Source: Flavobacterium xinjiangense (GTDB taxonomy: Bacteria; Bacteroidota; Bacteroidia; Flavobacteriales; Flavobacteriaceae). From it: a stretch of 64,000 nucleotides of DNA. Below are positions 1-8,082 of the stretch, piece after piece (position 1 is the stretch's first letter; each line of letters opens with the position of its first letter). A program made the translations under genes and the position numbers. The notes beneath the pieces were generated by a model. The model had not been told where the DNA came from. It worked only from the letters and a program-made list of their open reading frames with translations, and did not search any database. The stretch is taken from the NCBI RefSeq assembly GCF_900142885.1, contig NZ_FRCL01000006.1:171936-235935 (forward strand). Direction: 5' to 3'.

Positions 1-419
1 AAATCATCAATTATATATGGAATTCCGTTTGTTTTACAGATTTTAGCATCTACTTTTATCTCCTTAATTTGACTAAAATAATTTTCTTCCGTAACCGCAA
101 TTGTATAAATATTGTCTTCTGAAATTTTGGTTTTTGTATGATAGATATTCCCATTACAGAGAACCGTTCCTGAAGTTTCGCTTTCGTATAAACATACAAG
201 TTGCAAAGGGAAATACATTCTAATATTCGTCTGCCTATTATAGATTTTATAAGCAGCTTCTTTTCTGGTCCATAAGTTCCAAACCATTACTTCCGGACTC
301 TCGGCACTAGTAATAAGCAGCTGTTCCTGTTGCGTAAAAATTTTATCCAAAAAACCTTTCCGCTTCCAGTTGCTTTCTTTTTTGGCTAAAGCCAAATCTA
401 CTATATCGTTTCCAATCAC
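1..419 (-). CDS. 4'-phosphopantetheinyl transferase (partial, 3' end off window)
   Basis: Transfers the phosphopantetheine arm of CoA onto a serine of carrier proteins; here the likely target is the ACP encoded just upstream. The frame is open for 139 codons to the left edge. Near the N-terminus it has G-N-D-I-V-D-L and, about 45 residues later, W-T-R-K-E-A-A-Y-K, matching the metal/CoA-binding D and the WxxKEAxxK motif of the Sfp/AcpS superfamily. The best start is GTG at 419; an in-frame TAG lies three codons upstream. It sits 25 nt after the ACP stop and appears to be the last visible gene of the type III PKS operon. Family call is firm; substrate is inferred from context. Confidence 0.85.
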   Translation of the reverse strand, partial: MIGNDIVDLALAKKESNWKRKGFLDKIFTQQEQLLITSAESPEVMVWNLWTRKEAAYKIYNRQTNIRMYFPLQLVCLYESETSGTVLCNGNIYHTKTKISEDNIYTIAVTEENYFSQIKEIKVDAKICKTNGIPYIIDD

Positions 420-444
420 CTTATTTATCTATTTTGAATACCAC

Positions 445-702
445 TTATTCTTTTTCTGATAATTTAGCGTCAATAATTTCCATTGCTGCTTTTACGTTGA
501 TCATTCGTTCCATCGATTCATTATCAATTACAATGTTGTATTTTTCTTCTATATCTAAAATAACATCAACTAAATTAGCAGAGTTAATTTTCAAGTCATT
601 GATGAAATCAGTTTCTTCCGTCAATGTGTCAAATGCTTCCTGATTTGCAATGTACGGTTTAACAATACTTTTTAATTCTTCAATTGTTTGTTCTTTATTC
701 AT
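445..702 (-). CDS. Acyl carrier protein of the type III PKS cluster
   Basis: Small acidic carrier protein (85 aa from the ATG at 702) that would hold acyl intermediates on a phosphopantetheine arm. The segment L-K-I-N-S-A-N-L-V-D with the following V-I-L-D-I-E-E-K-Y matches the helix II modification site, with Ser as the attachment residue, although the usual D-S-L triplet is N-S-A here. A longer frame starting at 729 adds nine residues with no family support, so 702 is preferred. It lies between the ketosynthase and the phosphopantetheinyl transferase, which fits a dedicated carrier rather than the housekeeping ACP. Confidence 0.85.
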   Translation of the reverse strand: MNKEQTIEELKSIVKPYIANQEAFDTLTEETDFINDLKINSANLVDVILDIEEKYNIVIDNESMERMINVKAAMEIIDAKLSEKE

Positions 703-800
703 ATTTAATTTTTTAGCCAACAAAGGCAATAAGTTGAGACGTTTATTTATTAGTTCTAATTAGATATTTATTTTTGATTCTGCTTTTTCCCTGAATTATA

Positions 801-2075
801 CTAGGATTTGAATTTCTTAAAAATTACACAACCATTCACATCTCCAAAACCAAAACTCGCTTTTGCTATGATATTTAATTTTGTTTCAATTACTTTTCTT
901 GGGATTCTAGAATCATCAATAAGCGTAGTAATCTCAGGGTGTAAATCTTCACAATTAATATTTGGAAAAACAAATCCCTTATGCAATTGCAATATCGAAG
1001 CTACACTTTCAATGCTACCTGCGCCAGATAAACAATGACCCACCATTGATTTTAAAGAATTTATATACGGAAAATCAATTCCCTTTCTTCCTAAAGCTTC
1101 ACTCCAATTCTGGATTTCTAAACTATCTTTTGATGTTGCTGTCAAGTGTCCATTAATAGCATCGATCTCATTTGCATGAATTCCTGCATTTTCAATAGCA
1201 TTTTTTATACATTTCTGAACGGCGACAGGATTTGGCGCAGTCATAGTTCCTAATCCACGTTGGCCGCCAGAATTTACATTTCCGCCTAAAACTTCGGCGT
1301 AAATTTTTGCCCCGCGAGCTAACGCAGTTTCTAAATCTTCCAAAACCACCGCTCCTGCTCCGCTTCCAGGGACAAACCCCGAAGCACTAACACTCATTGG
1401 CCTTGAACCTTGAGCTGGCGAATCATTATGTTTAAAAGTACAAACGCGCATAGCATCGAATCCACCCCAAATATAAGGGCCAGAATCACTAGTGCTTCCT
1501 GCCAAAATACGTTTTGCCTGACCTGATTGTATACGTTCGTAAGCCATGAGAATACTTTCGGTTCCAGTAGTACAAGCTGAGGAATTCGTGGTTACCTGAT
1601 TTCCTAAACCTAATTTCCCTCCTAAATAAGCGCTCACACCACTATTCATTGTTTGTGCCACGGCAGTACTTCCTAGCCTTCTAGTTTGAAAATCATCAAT
1701 TTTATAAATACTTTCTCTAAATTTATCAATTCCAGAAGTTCCAGTGCCAAAAATGGTCCCACTATCCCAATCAGGATCCTCATTGATTTCCATTGCTAAT
1801 CCCGCGTCTTTCCAAGCATCTATTCCTGCAATCACGCCATATAAAATACCCGTTGAATTGAAATTTCGAAGTTCTAATTCAGTGAAATATTGCAATGCTA
1901 ATTCTGTAGAAACTTCAGGCTTTCCGGAAATCTGACAGGAAAATTGTAATCTTTCTAATTCAGGATCCTTTTTAATGCCTGAAATACCATTTTTTATTGC
2001 ATGAGTAAACGCATTAAGCCCTACTCCATTTGGAGCAACAACACCAAGTCCCGTAATAACTACTCTTTTTTGCAT
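801..2075 (-). CDS. Beta-ketoacyl-ACP synthase (FabF-like)
   Basis: Thiolase-fold condensing enzyme (424 aa) expected to extend an ACP-bound acyl chain. The Cys-His-His triad is visible: Cys168 in S-S-A-C-T-T-G, His310 in I-N-G-H-L-T-A-T, and His347 in K-S-M-V-G-H-C-L-S-G-A-G. Length is normal for KAS I/II. The HGT motif is altered to GHL, as in some secondary-metabolism ketosynthases. Located between dehydratase and ACP genes on the same strand, with 39 nt to the dehydratase. No ketoreductase is visible in the cluster, so it either borrows FabG or one lies beyond the window. Likely role: making or elongating the starter for the type III PKS (inference). Confidence 0.88.
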   Translation of the reverse strand: MQKRVVITGLGVVAPNGVGLNAFTHAIKNGISGIKKDPELERLQFSCQISGKPEVSTELALQYFTELELRNFNSTGILYGVIAGIDAWKDAGLAMEINEDPDWDSGTIFGTGTSGIDKFRESIYKIDDFQTRRLGSTAVAQTMNSGVSAYLGGKLGLGNQVTTNSSACTTGTESILMAYERIQSGQAKRILAGSTSDSGPYIWGGFDAMRVCTFKHNDSPAQGSRPMSVSASGFVPGSGAGAVVLEDLETALARGAKIYAEVLGGNVNSGGQRGLGTMTAPNPVAVQKCIKNAIENAGIHANEIDAINGHLTATSKDSLEIQNWSEALGRKGIDFPYINSLKSMVGHCLSGAGSIESVASILQLHKGFVFPNINCEDLHPEITTLIDDSRIPRKVIETKLNIIAKASFGFGDVNGCVIFKKFKS

Positions 2076-2114
2076 ACAAAAAATAATTTATAAACCATTA
2101 AGGCATTAAGAATA

Positions 2115-2561
2115 TTAAGTTATTTCACTCTTTGAAACTATCATTCCAGCTACTGTTCCTGTGCAAACAACATCTTCTTTTTCGTTTTTCATAATGACTT
2201 TACATTTTAGTTTTCCAAATCTAAAATATATTTTTTCCGAAATCACAATCACTTTTTCATTTGGGAAAACAGGTTTTAAAAAATCTATTTCTGTTGATGT
2301 TAAGGCAATTGAAGTACTCTTACTAAATGTATTATTTAACAAAAATATACCTAGACAAACCAACCCAATTTGAGCCATAACTTCGGTTAAAATAACACCT
2401 GGAGTAACTGGAAAATCTTTAAAATGTCCTTTATAAAAATCGAGATTTTCATCAAAAGTGTAACTGCCCTCTACTCCATTTTCATCAATATGGGATATTT
2501 CGTCCACAAATAGAAAAGGCTTTGAATATGGCAATTGTGCTATGATATCTTGGCTATTCAT
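2115..2561 (-). CDS. 3-hydroxyacyl-ACP dehydratase, FabZ/FabA-like hotdog protein
   Basis: Hotdog-fold protein of 148 aa. It has L-P-Y-S-K-P-F-L-F-V-D near the N-terminus and K-G-H-F-K-D-F-P-V-T-P-G with catalytic His46, the typical FabZ signature, followed by E-V-M-A-Q-I-G. It would dehydrate 3-hydroxyacyl-ACP to enoyl-ACP. The gap to the upstream type III PKS gene is only 8 nt, so the two are almost certainly cotranscribed. It is most likely a dedicated dehydratase for the cluster and not the lipid A/fatty acid FabZ, which in these bacteria lies with lpx genes (established context; not visible here). Confidence 0.87.
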   Translation of the reverse strand: MNSQDIIAQLPYSKPFLFVDEISHIDENGVEGSYTFDENLDFYKGHFKDFPVTPGVILTEVMAQIGLVCLGIFLLNNTFSKSTSIALTSTEIDFLKPVFPNEKVIVISEKIYFRFGKLKCKVIMKNEKEDVVCTGTVAGMIVSKSEIT

Positions 2562-2569
2562 TTTCGTGT

Positions 2570-3622
2570 TTAAAACTGGAGTAATACTCGTTGTGCTGAA
2601 AATCCTGGCCCAAAACTCAGCATCAATCCTTTTGACCCTTTTTCCGGATTTCCATCTATAATTCTTTCAAGAACATATAAAACAGTAGCGCTCGACATAT
2701 TCCCATACAAGCGTAATACTTCTTTGGTATCGTTTATATTTTTTCCTAAATCAGAAAATAAAGCTTCAACCGTTTGTACAATTTTCTTTCCTCCTGGATG
2801 AAAAATTAAATGGTCAATCTCTTTCATTTGTAGAGTATTTCTTTCTAAGAAAGGATGAATGATATCCGGAAAATGCGAAGCTATCGTTTCCGGAACTTCA
2901 ATATCTAAAACCATCTGCAAGCCTGAATTGGTGAGCTTAAAACCCATCATATGAATGTTATCATAAAAATGATACATTTCCTCCGCCAGAATTTCGGGTC
3001 CTTCATCATCTTCATGGGAAGAAAGCAAAACACAAGCGGCTCCATCACCAAAAATTGCCGCACTTACAATGTTTGCCATCGAAAAATCATCTAATTGAAA
3101 CGTTGCAGTCGGACTTTCGACAGCAATTACTGCAGCTCGTTTTCCAGGATTAGCCTGCAAGAAATTTTTAGCATAGATAATTCCAGAAATTCCTGCCGCA
3201 CAGCCCATTTCAGTGACTGGAAGCCGTACAATATCCTGACGCAATTTCAATTTATTAATTAAATAGGCATCTAATGAAGGAATCATTATACCAGTGCAAC
3301 TTACGGTGATGATGTAATCTAAATCCTCTGGATTCCAATTCGCTTTTTTCAACGCTTTTTCTAGCACTTTTTCACCTAATTCAATCACTTCACGTACATA
3401 TATATCGTTGCGTTCTTCAAAAGATGTTTTAGTAAAAACCTCTATTGGATCCATAATGGAATATCGCTTATCGACTGCAGCACCTTCAAAAATTTTCTTT
3501 ACTTTTCTAATGAAACGTTCGTCTTGTCCGACCAACCAAGCATCCAAAAAAGGAATAATTTCGTCCGTATTTCTCGAATATTTTGGTAATTGTTTGCTTA
3601 CCGTTTTTATTTTTACACTCAT
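2570..3622 (-). CDS. Type III polyketide synthase (chalcone/stilbene synthase family)
   Basis: Homodimeric ketosynthase that condenses malonyl units on an acyl starter without needing an ACP for elongation. From the ATG at 3622 the protein has 350 aa, the standard length. The triad is clear: Cys141 in T-E-M-G-C-A-A-G, His275 in L-I-F-H-P-G-G, Asn308 in Y-G-N-M-S-S-A-T; the C-terminal S-F-G-P-G-F loop is also present. The start at 3622 overlaps the methyltransferase stop as ATGA, which argues against the longer frame from 3664 and suggests translational coupling. With its methyltransferase and FAD oxidoreductase neighbours it probably makes an alkyl-resorcinol/pyrone or quinone-type product; the product is not known from sequence. 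Confidence 0.92.
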   Translation of the reverse strand: MSVKIKTVSKQLPKYSRNTDEIIPFLDAWLVGQDERFIRKVKKIFEGAAVDKRYSIMDPIEVFTKTSFEERNDIYVREVIELGEKVLEKALKKANWNPEDLDYIITVSCTGIMIPSLDAYLINKLKLRQDIVRLPVTEMGCAAGISGIIYAKNFLQANPGKRAAVIAVESPTATFQLDDFSMANIVSAAIFGDGAACVLLSSHEDDEGPEILAEEMYHFYDNIHMMGFKLTNSGLQMVLDIEVPETIASHFPDIIHPFLERNTLQMKEIDHLIFHPGGKKIVQTVEALFSDLGKNINDTKEVLRLYGNMSSATVLYVLERIIDGNPEKGSKGLMLSFGPGFSAQRVLLQF

Positions 3623-4332
3623 ATTTTTGAAATTATCCATTGGTATCGGAAAGCCCATTCCCATTGGATTTTATAGTTGCTGAACTTTAATTTTTCTGAA
3701 AAATTTATCAATTCTACTTTTTTAAACCCTCTTAAAATTGAAATTAATCCGTCTTCTCGTGACATATCATTCAATCTAAAGACAAAACACAGTGCTTGAA
3801 ATAGACGATAGGATATTGCACTCCTCTGCAGGTCATTAATAACAATTCCAATATTCGAATTGGCATTAAACACATTTAATAAATGAATTATTTCATTGTC
3901 TTTAAAATGATGCAATGTCAAAGTACACAAAACAATATCGTATTTTAATTCGTTAAAAGATTTATCAAATATGTCCTCACATTGGTACCTTATATTAGGA
4001 TAATTTTGAGATAATTGTTGCGCGTGATTAACCGTGAAGTTATTTGCATCAATTCCTATCAGTTGAAGGTTTAAATTATTTTTTAACCCATAGTCTGACA
4101 AGGTTCGCAACATATCACCATTACCACAGCCTACATCCACTATTGTAATTGCTGTTGTTTTGGAAATGTTTCCTATCAGTTGCTGAACACCTCGTAAAGT
4201 TAGCTGGTTTCCTCCTAAGAGCTGGTTAATTTTGGCAATTTTGTCTAAGGCATCACGTAAGATTTCTCCTTCCATGGCAAAATCGTCCATAGTTTCAGGT
4301 TCGTTCGTTCTATATTTAGTATTTAGAAGCAT
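3619..4332 (-). CDS. Class I SAM-dependent methyltransferase of the PKS cluster
   Basis: Rossmann-fold methyltransferase of 237 aa. Motif I is V-D-V-G-C-G-N-G-D near residue 65, followed by an acidic residue in L-I-G-I-D-A. The later L-C-T-L-T-L-H-H-F segment is a post-I/IV region typical of small-molecule methyltransferases. It begins at the base next to the oxidoreductase stop and its stop overlaps the PKS start by 4 nt, so three genes are tightly coupled. Likely methylates the type III PKS product or a quinol derived from it (inference from neighbours). It resembles UbiE/COQ5-like enzymes only in general fold. Confidence 0.83.
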   Translation of the reverse strand: MLLNTKYRTNEPETMDDFAMEGEILRDALDKIAKINQLLGGNQLTLRGVQQLIGNISKTTAITIVDVGCGNGDMLRTLSDYGLKNNLNLQLIGIDANNFTVNHAQQLSQNYPNIRYQCEDIFDKSFNELKYDIVLCTLTLHHFKDNEIIHLLNVFNANSNIGIVINDLQRSAISYRLFQALCFVFRLNDMSREDGLISILRGFKKVELINFSEKLKFSNYKIQWEWAFRYQWIISKI

Positions 4333-5463
4333 TTATAAGTTTAAAATTATAGGTTTCCCGTGCGTCTTTTTAATAATTTTTGGCAATAAAAACGGAAATA
4401 TAATTAATATACGCATCAATACAGCAGATATTTTTTGCTTCTGTAAAAGATTCGATAAAAATCTTCCCATTTTAAGTCTTTTCTTGAAATTAAAATTCCA
4501 TTCCTGAATGTATTTTTCTTCTAATTCATTTCTAGAGCTGATTTCTTTATTGAAATATTTATCAATTAATTCTGAAACAATTTTAGCACTATGAACAGCC
4601 ATTGCCATTCCGTTTCCGCATAAAGGATGAATTAATCCAGCCGTGTCACCAATCATTAAAATATGATTTTCAACAGTTTGTTTTTCCTCAAAACAAATTT
4701 GGCTAATCGTTAAAGGCTTTTCAAAAAGCAAGTTACTTTTTTCAAAAATTACTTTTAAATATGGATTCTGGTAAACTACTTTTTCTTGATAGTCGTCAAT
4801 GTTTTTATATTTTTTAAAAGTTTTATAATCAGCTAAATAACAAATATTAATGATATTGTTTTCTACTTTTGAAACCCCGCAATACCCACCTTTAAAATTA
4901 TGTAAACCAACCAGATGATCCGCAAAATCTCCTGAATAATGTGCTTTTACTGCCAACCAAGGAGACTTTTTCTGAATAAAATTACGATTTAATTTCTGAT
5001 CAATATTGGACCGTTTTCCAAAAGCACCAATTACAATCTCCGATTTTAAAATGGTTTTATCAGAAGTGGTTATTGTGAATTCATCGTTATTAAAAACAAT
5101 CGATTCTACCGTGTCTTTGATTATTTCGCAGCCATTTGAAATTGCTTTCTTATATAGATATGCGTCCAGAGTAAAGCGGCTAATTCCGAATCCTCCAAGA
5201 GGCAAACTGTTCTTAATTATTTTTCCAGAAACCGTTGAAAATTCAAGATGAGTAATATTTGTAGGATACAAATCTGCAATATCTAAATTAAGCCAATTGA
5301 AATATGGCAAAACTTCATTCGATATGTATTCTCCGCAAACTTTGTGTTTTGGAAATTCATTTTTTTCAACAACGGTAACTTGGAATCCAATTTTGGATAA
5401 ATGAATTGCAGCAGTCAAACCTGCTAAACCGCCACCAATAATTAAGACTTCTTTATTTTTCAT
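4333..5463 (-). CDS. FAD-dependent oxidoreductase, geranylgeranyl-reductase/halogenase-like
   Basis: First gene of the PKS operon, 376 aa. The N-terminal G-G-G-L-A-G-L-T-A-A dinucleotide motif (residues 10-19) is followed by V-V-E-K, the ribose-binding acidic residue. About residue 270 the second FAD motif M-I-G-D-T-A-G-L-I-H-P-L-C-G-N-G appears. This is the group A flavin monooxygenase / geranylgeranyl reductase superfamily layout. K-H-K-V-C-G-E-Y is typical of the GGR-like branch. It probably oxidises or hydroxylates the aromatic product. The methyltransferase ATG begins at the base immediately after its stop. Upstream 181 nt separate it from the acs terminator side. Confidence 0.85.
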   Translation of the reverse strand: MKNKEVLIIGGGLAGLTAAIHLSKIGFQVTVVEKNEFPKHKVCGEYISNEVLPYFNWLNLDIADLYPTNITHLEFSTVSGKIIKNSLPLGGFGISRFTLDAYLYKKAISNGCEIIKDTVESIVFNNDEFTITTSDKTILKSEIVIGAFGKRSNIDQKLNRNFIQKKSPWLAVKAHYSGDFADHLVGLHNFKGGYCGVSKVENNIINICYLADYKTFKKYKNIDDYQEKVVYQNPYLKVIFEKSNLLFEKPLTISQICFEEKQTVENHILMIGDTAGLIHPLCGNGMAMAVHSAKIVSELIDKYFNKEISSRNELEEKYIQEWNFNFKKRLKMGRFLSNLLQKQKISAVLMRILIIFPFLLPKIIKKTHGKPIILNL

Positions 5464-5605
5464 ACAGAAGTAAATTTATGGATTTGTTTGAGAATGTAGC
5501 TATACAATTTAATATAAAACTTACATAATTAATTTGATTAATTCCTTGTATGATAAGAGTGGACACATTTCATTATTTTTAGAAGCCAAACAATTAATCC
5601 AGTCC

Positions 5606-5635
5606 AAAAAAAAGCTGTTTGATTACAAACAGCTT
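5606..5635 (-). terminator. Rho-independent terminator after acs
   Basis: On the minus strand the ten-base arm AAGCTGTTTG, loop TAAT and arm CAAACAGCTT are followed by a run of eight T. The hairpin is perfect and starts 9 nt after the acs stop, so it should end acs transcription before the PKS operon. Confidence 0.9.
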
Positions 5636-5644
5636 CTAATTCAT

Positions 5645-7552
5645 TTACAATTTTCCTTCTTTTATTTCATCAATAACTTCAGGATTCAATAAGGTCGATG
5701 TATCACCAAAGTTTGAATAATCACCCTCGGCAATTTTACGCAGAATCCTACGCATGATTTTTCCGGATCTTGTTTTTGGCAAACCAGAAACAAATTGAAT
5801 TTTATCCAACTTGGCGATGGGACCAATGTGATCGGCTATGTGTTGATTAATTTCTTTGATCAGATTTTCTCTATTTCGATATTCTCCAGTTTCTTTTAGA
5901 GTTACAAAACCATACAATGCATTTCCTTTGATATCATGGGGGAAACCTACAATCGCCGATTCAGCAACTGCAGGATGCTCGTTAATGGCATCCTCAATTG
6001 GAGCTGTTCCCAGATTGTGTCCTGAAACAATAACTACGTCATCTACTCTACCTGTAATTCTATAATAGCCAACTTCATCACGCAAAGCGCCGTCTCCTGT
6101 GAAATATTTTCCCGGAAAAGTAGAGAAATAAGTGTCTTTATACCGTTGATGATCACCCCAAATGGTACGGGCGATTCCAGGCCAAGGAAATTTAATGCAT
6201 AAACTACCAACCACTTGATTCCCTTCGATTTCATTTCGTTTTTCGTCCATCAAAACAGGTTGAATTCCAGGTAATGGCAAAGTAGCATATGTTGGCTTGG
6301 TTGGAGTCACAAATGCAATTGGCGAAATCATAATTCCACCGGTTTCAGTTTGCCACCAAGTGTCTACAACTGGGCATCTTTTATCTCCTACATGGTCATT
6401 GTACCAGTGCCATGCTTCTTCATTTATGGGTTCTCCTACCGATCCAATAACCTTTAAAGATTTCAAAGGATATTTTTGCACATATTCTAAGCTTTCTTTT
6501 GCCAAAGCACGGATAGCTGTTGGAGCAGTATAAAATTGAGTGACTTTGTGTTTTTCGATAATTTCCCAAAAACGGCTAAAATCAGGATAAGAAGGAACTC
6601 CTTCAAAAATAACAGTTGTACCGCCATTCAGTAACGGACCATATAAAGTATAAGAATGCCCAGTAATCCAACCTATATCAGCGGTGCACCAAAATATGTC
6701 ATTTTCTTCATGATTAAAAACATTTTTAAAGGTATAGGCTGTATAGACCATGTATCCCGCAGTTGTATGCACCATTCCTTTTGGTTTTCCAGTAGAGCCA
6801 GAAGTGTAAAGAATAAATAATGGATCTTCGGCATCCATTATTTCGGCTACATTGTTGTCAGATGCTTCATCTAAAAGAGGTTGCAGCCATTGGTCTCGTT
6901 GCGCTTTCATATTGACTTCTGTATTTGTTCTCTTAACAACAAGTACTTTTTCTACGCCAGGACAGTTTGTCAATGCCTCGTCAATTATTCCCTTTAAATC
7001 AATAGTTTTATTTCCTCTAAATCCACCATCAGCAGTGATGACCATCTTGCAATCGCTATCATTTATTCTTGTCGCTACTGCGGAGGATGAGAATCCTGCA
7101 AAAACTACCGAATGGATCGCACCAATTCTGGCACAAGCCAAAGTTGTAATGGCTAATTCAGGAATCATTGGTAAATAGATACAAACGCGATCTCCTTTTT
7201 TTATTCCTTGTTCCCGCAATACATTTGCCATTTTACAAACGCGTTGGTGCAATTCATTATAAGTAATATGTAATGCTTTGTCAGTAGGATCATTAGGCTC
7301 AAAAATTATCGCCGTTTTATCTCCTCTTTTATTTAAATGTCTGTCAATACAATTTTTTGTAATATTTACTTTAGCCTCCGTAAACCATTTTACTTCTGCT
7401 TCAGCCATATTAAAGTCAACCACTTTATCCCATTGTTGGTACCAGGTAAAGTTTTCTTCTGCTATTTTTCCCCAAAATTTTCTTGGTTCACGAACTGATT
7501 TGTTATAATGTTTAAAATATTGTTCTAAATTTTCAATTTTATAATAGCTCAT
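5645..7552 (-). CDS. acs: Acetyl-CoA synthetase (AMP-forming)
   Basis: Activates acetate to acetyl-AMP and then acetyl-CoA. At 635 aa it has the normal length. The adenylation core L-Y-T-S-G-S-T-G-K-P-K-G is present, as are the W-W-Q-T-E-T-G motif and Y-F-T-G-D-G. The C-terminal hinge/lysine motif is K-T-R-S-G-K-I-M-R-R with Lys598, the residue usually acetylated to switch the enzyme off. The N-terminus Y-Y-K-I-E-N-L and the ACAS N-terminal domain are intact. It is monocistronic: flanked by a terminator upstream (from the ilv operon) and one downstream. An 18-bp palindrome lies 10 nt upstream of its start codon. Confidence 0.96.
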   Translation of the reverse strand: MSYYKIENLEQYFKHYNKSVREPRKFWGKIAEENFTWYQQWDKVVDFNMAEAEVKWFTEAKVNITKNCIDRHLNKRGDKTAIIFEPNDPTDKALHITYNELHQRVCKMANVLREQGIKKGDRVCIYLPMIPELAITTLACARIGAIHSVVFAGFSSSAVATRINDSDCKMVITADGGFRGNKTIDLKGIIDEALTNCPGVEKVLVVKRTNTEVNMKAQRDQWLQPLLDEASDNNVAEIMDAEDPLFILYTSGSTGKPKGMVHTTAGYMVYTAYTFKNVFNHEENDIFWCTADIGWITGHSYTLYGPLLNGGTTVIFEGVPSYPDFSRFWEIIEKHKVTQFYTAPTAIRALAKESLEYVQKYPLKSLKVIGSVGEPINEEAWHWYNDHVGDKRCPVVDTWWQTETGGIMISPIAFVTPTKPTYATLPLPGIQPVLMDEKRNEIEGNQVVGSLCIKFPWPGIARTIWGDHQRYKDTYFSTFPGKYFTGDGALRDEVGYYRITGRVDDVVIVSGHNLGTAPIEDAINEHPAVAESAIVGFPHDIKGNALYGFVTLKETGEYRNRENLIKEINQHIADHIGPIAKLDKIQFVSGLPKTRSGKIMRRILRKIAEGDYSNFGDTSTLLNPEVIDEIKEGKL

Positions 7553-7561
7553 GTTTTAATT

Positions 7562-7579
7562 TTTGATAAAAGTATCAAA
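7562..7579. promoter_or_regulatory. Perfect palindrome upstream of acs (possible operator)
   Basis: TTTGATA-AAAG-TATCAAA: seven-base arms around four bases, just upstream of the acs ATG at 7552. The position suits a regulator site or a 5'-UTR hairpin. No regulator gene is adjacent, so the role is not known. Confidence 0.35.
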
Positions 7580-7706
7580 TCTCTCGCTATTCCTAAAATT
7601 ATTTAAAATATTAATTTCTATAAAAAAATCATTATCACGTAAAAAAAATAGCTATTTACTGAAGATTTGTTGGTTTTTTATTGTTTTAGATAAAAATGTT
7701 TAACAC

Positions 7707-7739
7707 AAAAAAAAGCGAGATAGATTTTCTCTACCCCGC
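7707..7739 (-). terminator. Rho-independent terminator between ilvC and acs
   Basis: Minus-strand arm GCGGGGTAG, a seven-base loop and CTATCTCGC, then eight T. Two of nine pairs are G-U on the minus strand, but would be A-C mismatches on the plus strand, so the structure is specific to minus-strand transcripts. It should stop the leu-ilv messenger before acs. Confidence 0.8.
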
Positions 7740-7921
7740 CCTTAGTCTCAACAAAATATAACAACAAATAATTTAGTAATAATTAACCCTAATTTCTAAA
7801 TATACTAACCAAAATAATTTAGATTTTATAACAATATAGGTATTACCAAAACCTTCAATAATAAAACCATTACTTTTTTTAAAATGAAAATAGTTTTTAC
7901 AACTCTATTTAAAATAAAGGA

Positions 7922-7968
7922 ATTACTTCACTTAACTCTCAGCTCGTTTGGAGTTAAGTGAATGTAAT
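7922..7968. repeat. Near-perfect stem-loop downstream of ilvC
   Basis: The left arm ends in TTCACTTAACTC and the right arm is GAGTTAAGTGAATGTAAT. About 17 bases pair, with one bulged base, around a 12-nt loop. It lies 115 nt past the ilvC stop. No T-run follows on either strand, so it is more likely an RNA-stabilising 3' structure or a small repeat than the terminator. Confidence 0.6.
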
Positions 7969-8082
7969 GTGCATCGATATCCTTTTTCTCTTAATAAGTG
8001 CTACTAATTCAAAATACTATGGATTCAAATGATATAATGCAGATCCCAACACACCCTCATGCGTGGTAATTCCTAATTTTTA

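Larger units (their letters stand above)
7580..8082. other. Gene-free stretch between acs and ilvC
   Basis: About 500 nt with no credible coding frame on either strand. It holds a terminator at 7707-7739 and a strong stem-loop at 7922-7968, and otherwise AT-rich DNA that should include the acs promoter. No clear TAnnTTTG box with a TTG partner could be assigned with confidence. Confidence 0.6.

Noticed and set aside
801..2561. Flexirubin / aryl polyene cluster
   Set aside because: Only one ketosynthase and one dehydratase, with a type III PKS; no chain-length factor, aromatase, tyrosine ammonia-lyase or dialkylresorcinol DarA/DarB genes are seen.
3623..3664. Longer start for the type III PKS
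   Set aside because: It would overlap the methyltransferase by 46 nt; the ATGA junction at 3619-3622 is a standard coupled start.
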